Below the pieces are notes generated by a model. It was given only the letters and a program-made list of their open reading frames with translations. It ran no database searches and was not told the origin of the DNA. 33,535 nt of DNA from assembly GCA_946405145.1 (NCBI GenBank), contig CAMJGE010000023.1, forward strand, positions 1 to 33,535, in the 5' to 3' direction. Origin of the DNA: an uncultured Prevotella sp. Lineage in GTDB: Bacteria > Bacteroidota > Bacteroidia > Bacteroidales > Bacteroidaceae. Shown piece after piece: positions 33,003 through 33,535 of this stretch (position 1 is its first letter; each line of letters opens with the position of its first letter). Position numbers and translations under genes: made by a program.

Positions 33003-33010
33003 TTCGATGG

Positions 33011-33041
33011 CAAAGGTACAAAAAAGATAGAGAAGTGCAAA
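33011..33041 (-). promoter_or_regulatory. Promoter of the AlkD-like gene
   Basis: On the minus strand: TTTG (33041-33038), a 19-bp spacer and TACCTTTG (33018-33011). Eight bases separate the box from the ATG at 33002, the same as for the FMN-binding gene, so the leader should be about five bases. Confidence 0.78.
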
Positions 33042-33067
33042 CGGAATAGATAATAAATTTGTAAAAA

Positions 33068-33223
33068 TGACAATCTGTAAAGTATTAATAAGAGAAAGAA
33101 TGCGATAGATTTCAAAATGAATAAAAAAAACACAAAAATCGAGCAAAATGTCAGAAAGGGCAAATTTTAAGGTGAGAAAAGTAAGCGATTGCTTGTTTAT
33201 AATTACAAAGTGATGTACCTTTG
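33068..33223 (+). promoter_or_regulatory. gltB promoter with shared three-block upstream element
   Basis: TGACAATCTGTAA (33068-33080), 60 nt, inverted copy GAGCAAAATGTCA (33141-33153), 11 nt, TTTTAAGGTGAG (33165-33176), 39 nt, TACCTTTG (33216-33223). A TTG at 33193-33195 lies 20 nt before the -7 box. Spacing equals that of glnK exactly. Block one differs from the glnK version at 2 of 13 bases, and only the first six bases of the TTTTAA block are well kept. Confidence 0.68.
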
Positions 33224-33264
33224 CAGCGGTTTTTAAACAAAATGTAAGTAAAAGTAAGGATAAT

Positions 33265-33535
33265 ATGACACATTGCGAACTTCGACAACCAAAGAGCGCA
33301 CAAAGGACACAGAACGGACTTTACCAGTCTGACTACGAACATGATGCTTGTGGTGTGGGTATGGTGGTAAATATCCACGGTGGTAAAAGCCATGAGTTGG
33401 TGGACAATGCACTCAAAGTATTGGAAAACATGGAGCACCGTGGCGCTGAGACACGAGACAAGACAGGCGATGGTGCAGGTATCATGGTACAGATTCCCCA
33501 TGAGTTTATTCTTCTTCAGGGTATTCCCGTGCCCG
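33265..33535 (+). CDS. gltB: Glutamate synthase, large subunit (N-terminal part, cut by window edge)
   Basis: Transfers the amide of glutamine to 2-oxoglutarate, the second half of ammonium assimilation. Only the first 90 codons are present. The start MTHCELRQPKSAQRT is a propeptide. Cys29 in YEHDACGVGMVVN is the class II amidotransferase nucleophile, exposed after removal of 28 residues. ALKVLENMEHRGAETRDKTGDGAG is the highly conserved next segment. The frame stays open to the edge. The gene has a consensus promoter whose upstream blocks match pyrG and glnK, linking the main nitrogen-assimilation enzyme to the ammonium uptake operon. gltD presumably follows outside the window. Confidence 0.93.
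   Translation, partial: MTHCELRQPKSAQRTQNGLYQSDYEHDACGVGMVVNIHGGKSHELVDNALKVLENMEHRGAETRDKTGDGAGIMVQIPHEFILLQGIPVP

Noticed and set aside
33003..33146. N-terminal extension of the AlkD-like protein by 48 codons
   Set aside because: The added residues are hydrophobic and unlike the family, and the extension includes the consensus promoter at 33011-33041.

Overview
The window reads as a chromosomal segment from an anaerobic member of the Bacteroidales, most likely Prevotellaceae (Prevotella or a close relative). The reasons are the Bacteroidota-type promoters (TTTG, 19-20 bp, TAnnTTTG), weak A-rich ribosome binding sites, Bacteroidota lipoprotein signals ending in Ser-Cys, and the gene content and order. 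No tRNA, rRNA, CRISPR array, transposase or phage gene was seen. Genus placement is an inference from gene style only.

Left part (1-15664), sugar catabolism, all on the plus strand. First comes a galactose operon (cytosolic mutarotase, MFS sugar transporter, galactokinase), closed by a strong palindromic terminator. Next is a nine-gene L-arabinose operon: lipoprotein mutarotase, SSS-family symporter, a Nudix-type regulator with a dead Nudix box (AraR type), araD, araA, an FGGY ribulokinase, a secreted GH51 arabinofuranosidase, transketolase and rpiB. It releases arabinose, imports it, converts it to xylulose 5-phosphate and passes this into the pentose phosphate pathway.

Middle (15663-20700). 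A lytic transglycosylase lipoprotein (MltF type) on the minus strand diverges from a short histidine operon hisG-hisD-hisC. No hisB follows. Instead there is a 551-bp gap with a perfect 27-bp inverted repeat around an AT-rich core, and then a well-formed promoter facing a stretch that encodes no convincing protein but can fold (candidate small RNA).

Right part (20716-33535), nitrogen and C4-dicarboxylate metabolism, mostly on the minus strand. The units are dcuB-aspA (C4-dicarboxylate exchange and aspartate deamination); pyrG, a divergent PurF-like amidotransferase, and asnB (glutamine-dependent amide transfer); and glnK-amt-outer membrane protein (ammonium sensing and uptake). Facing glnK is a small FMN-binding protein that looks like a fumarate/urocanate reductase flavoprotein with its FAD domain excised. 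An AlkD-like DNA repair gene follows, and the start of the glutamate synthase large subunit runs off the right edge.

The most interesting signal is regulatory. The upstream regions of pyrG, glnK and gltB share the same three-block layout at almost identical spacing: a TGACRATYTGTAA block, an inverted copy 60-61 nt downstream, a TTTTAA-starting block 11 nt further, then 39 nt to the -7 element. This suggests one nitrogen regulon under a common DNA-binding protein that I cannot identify.
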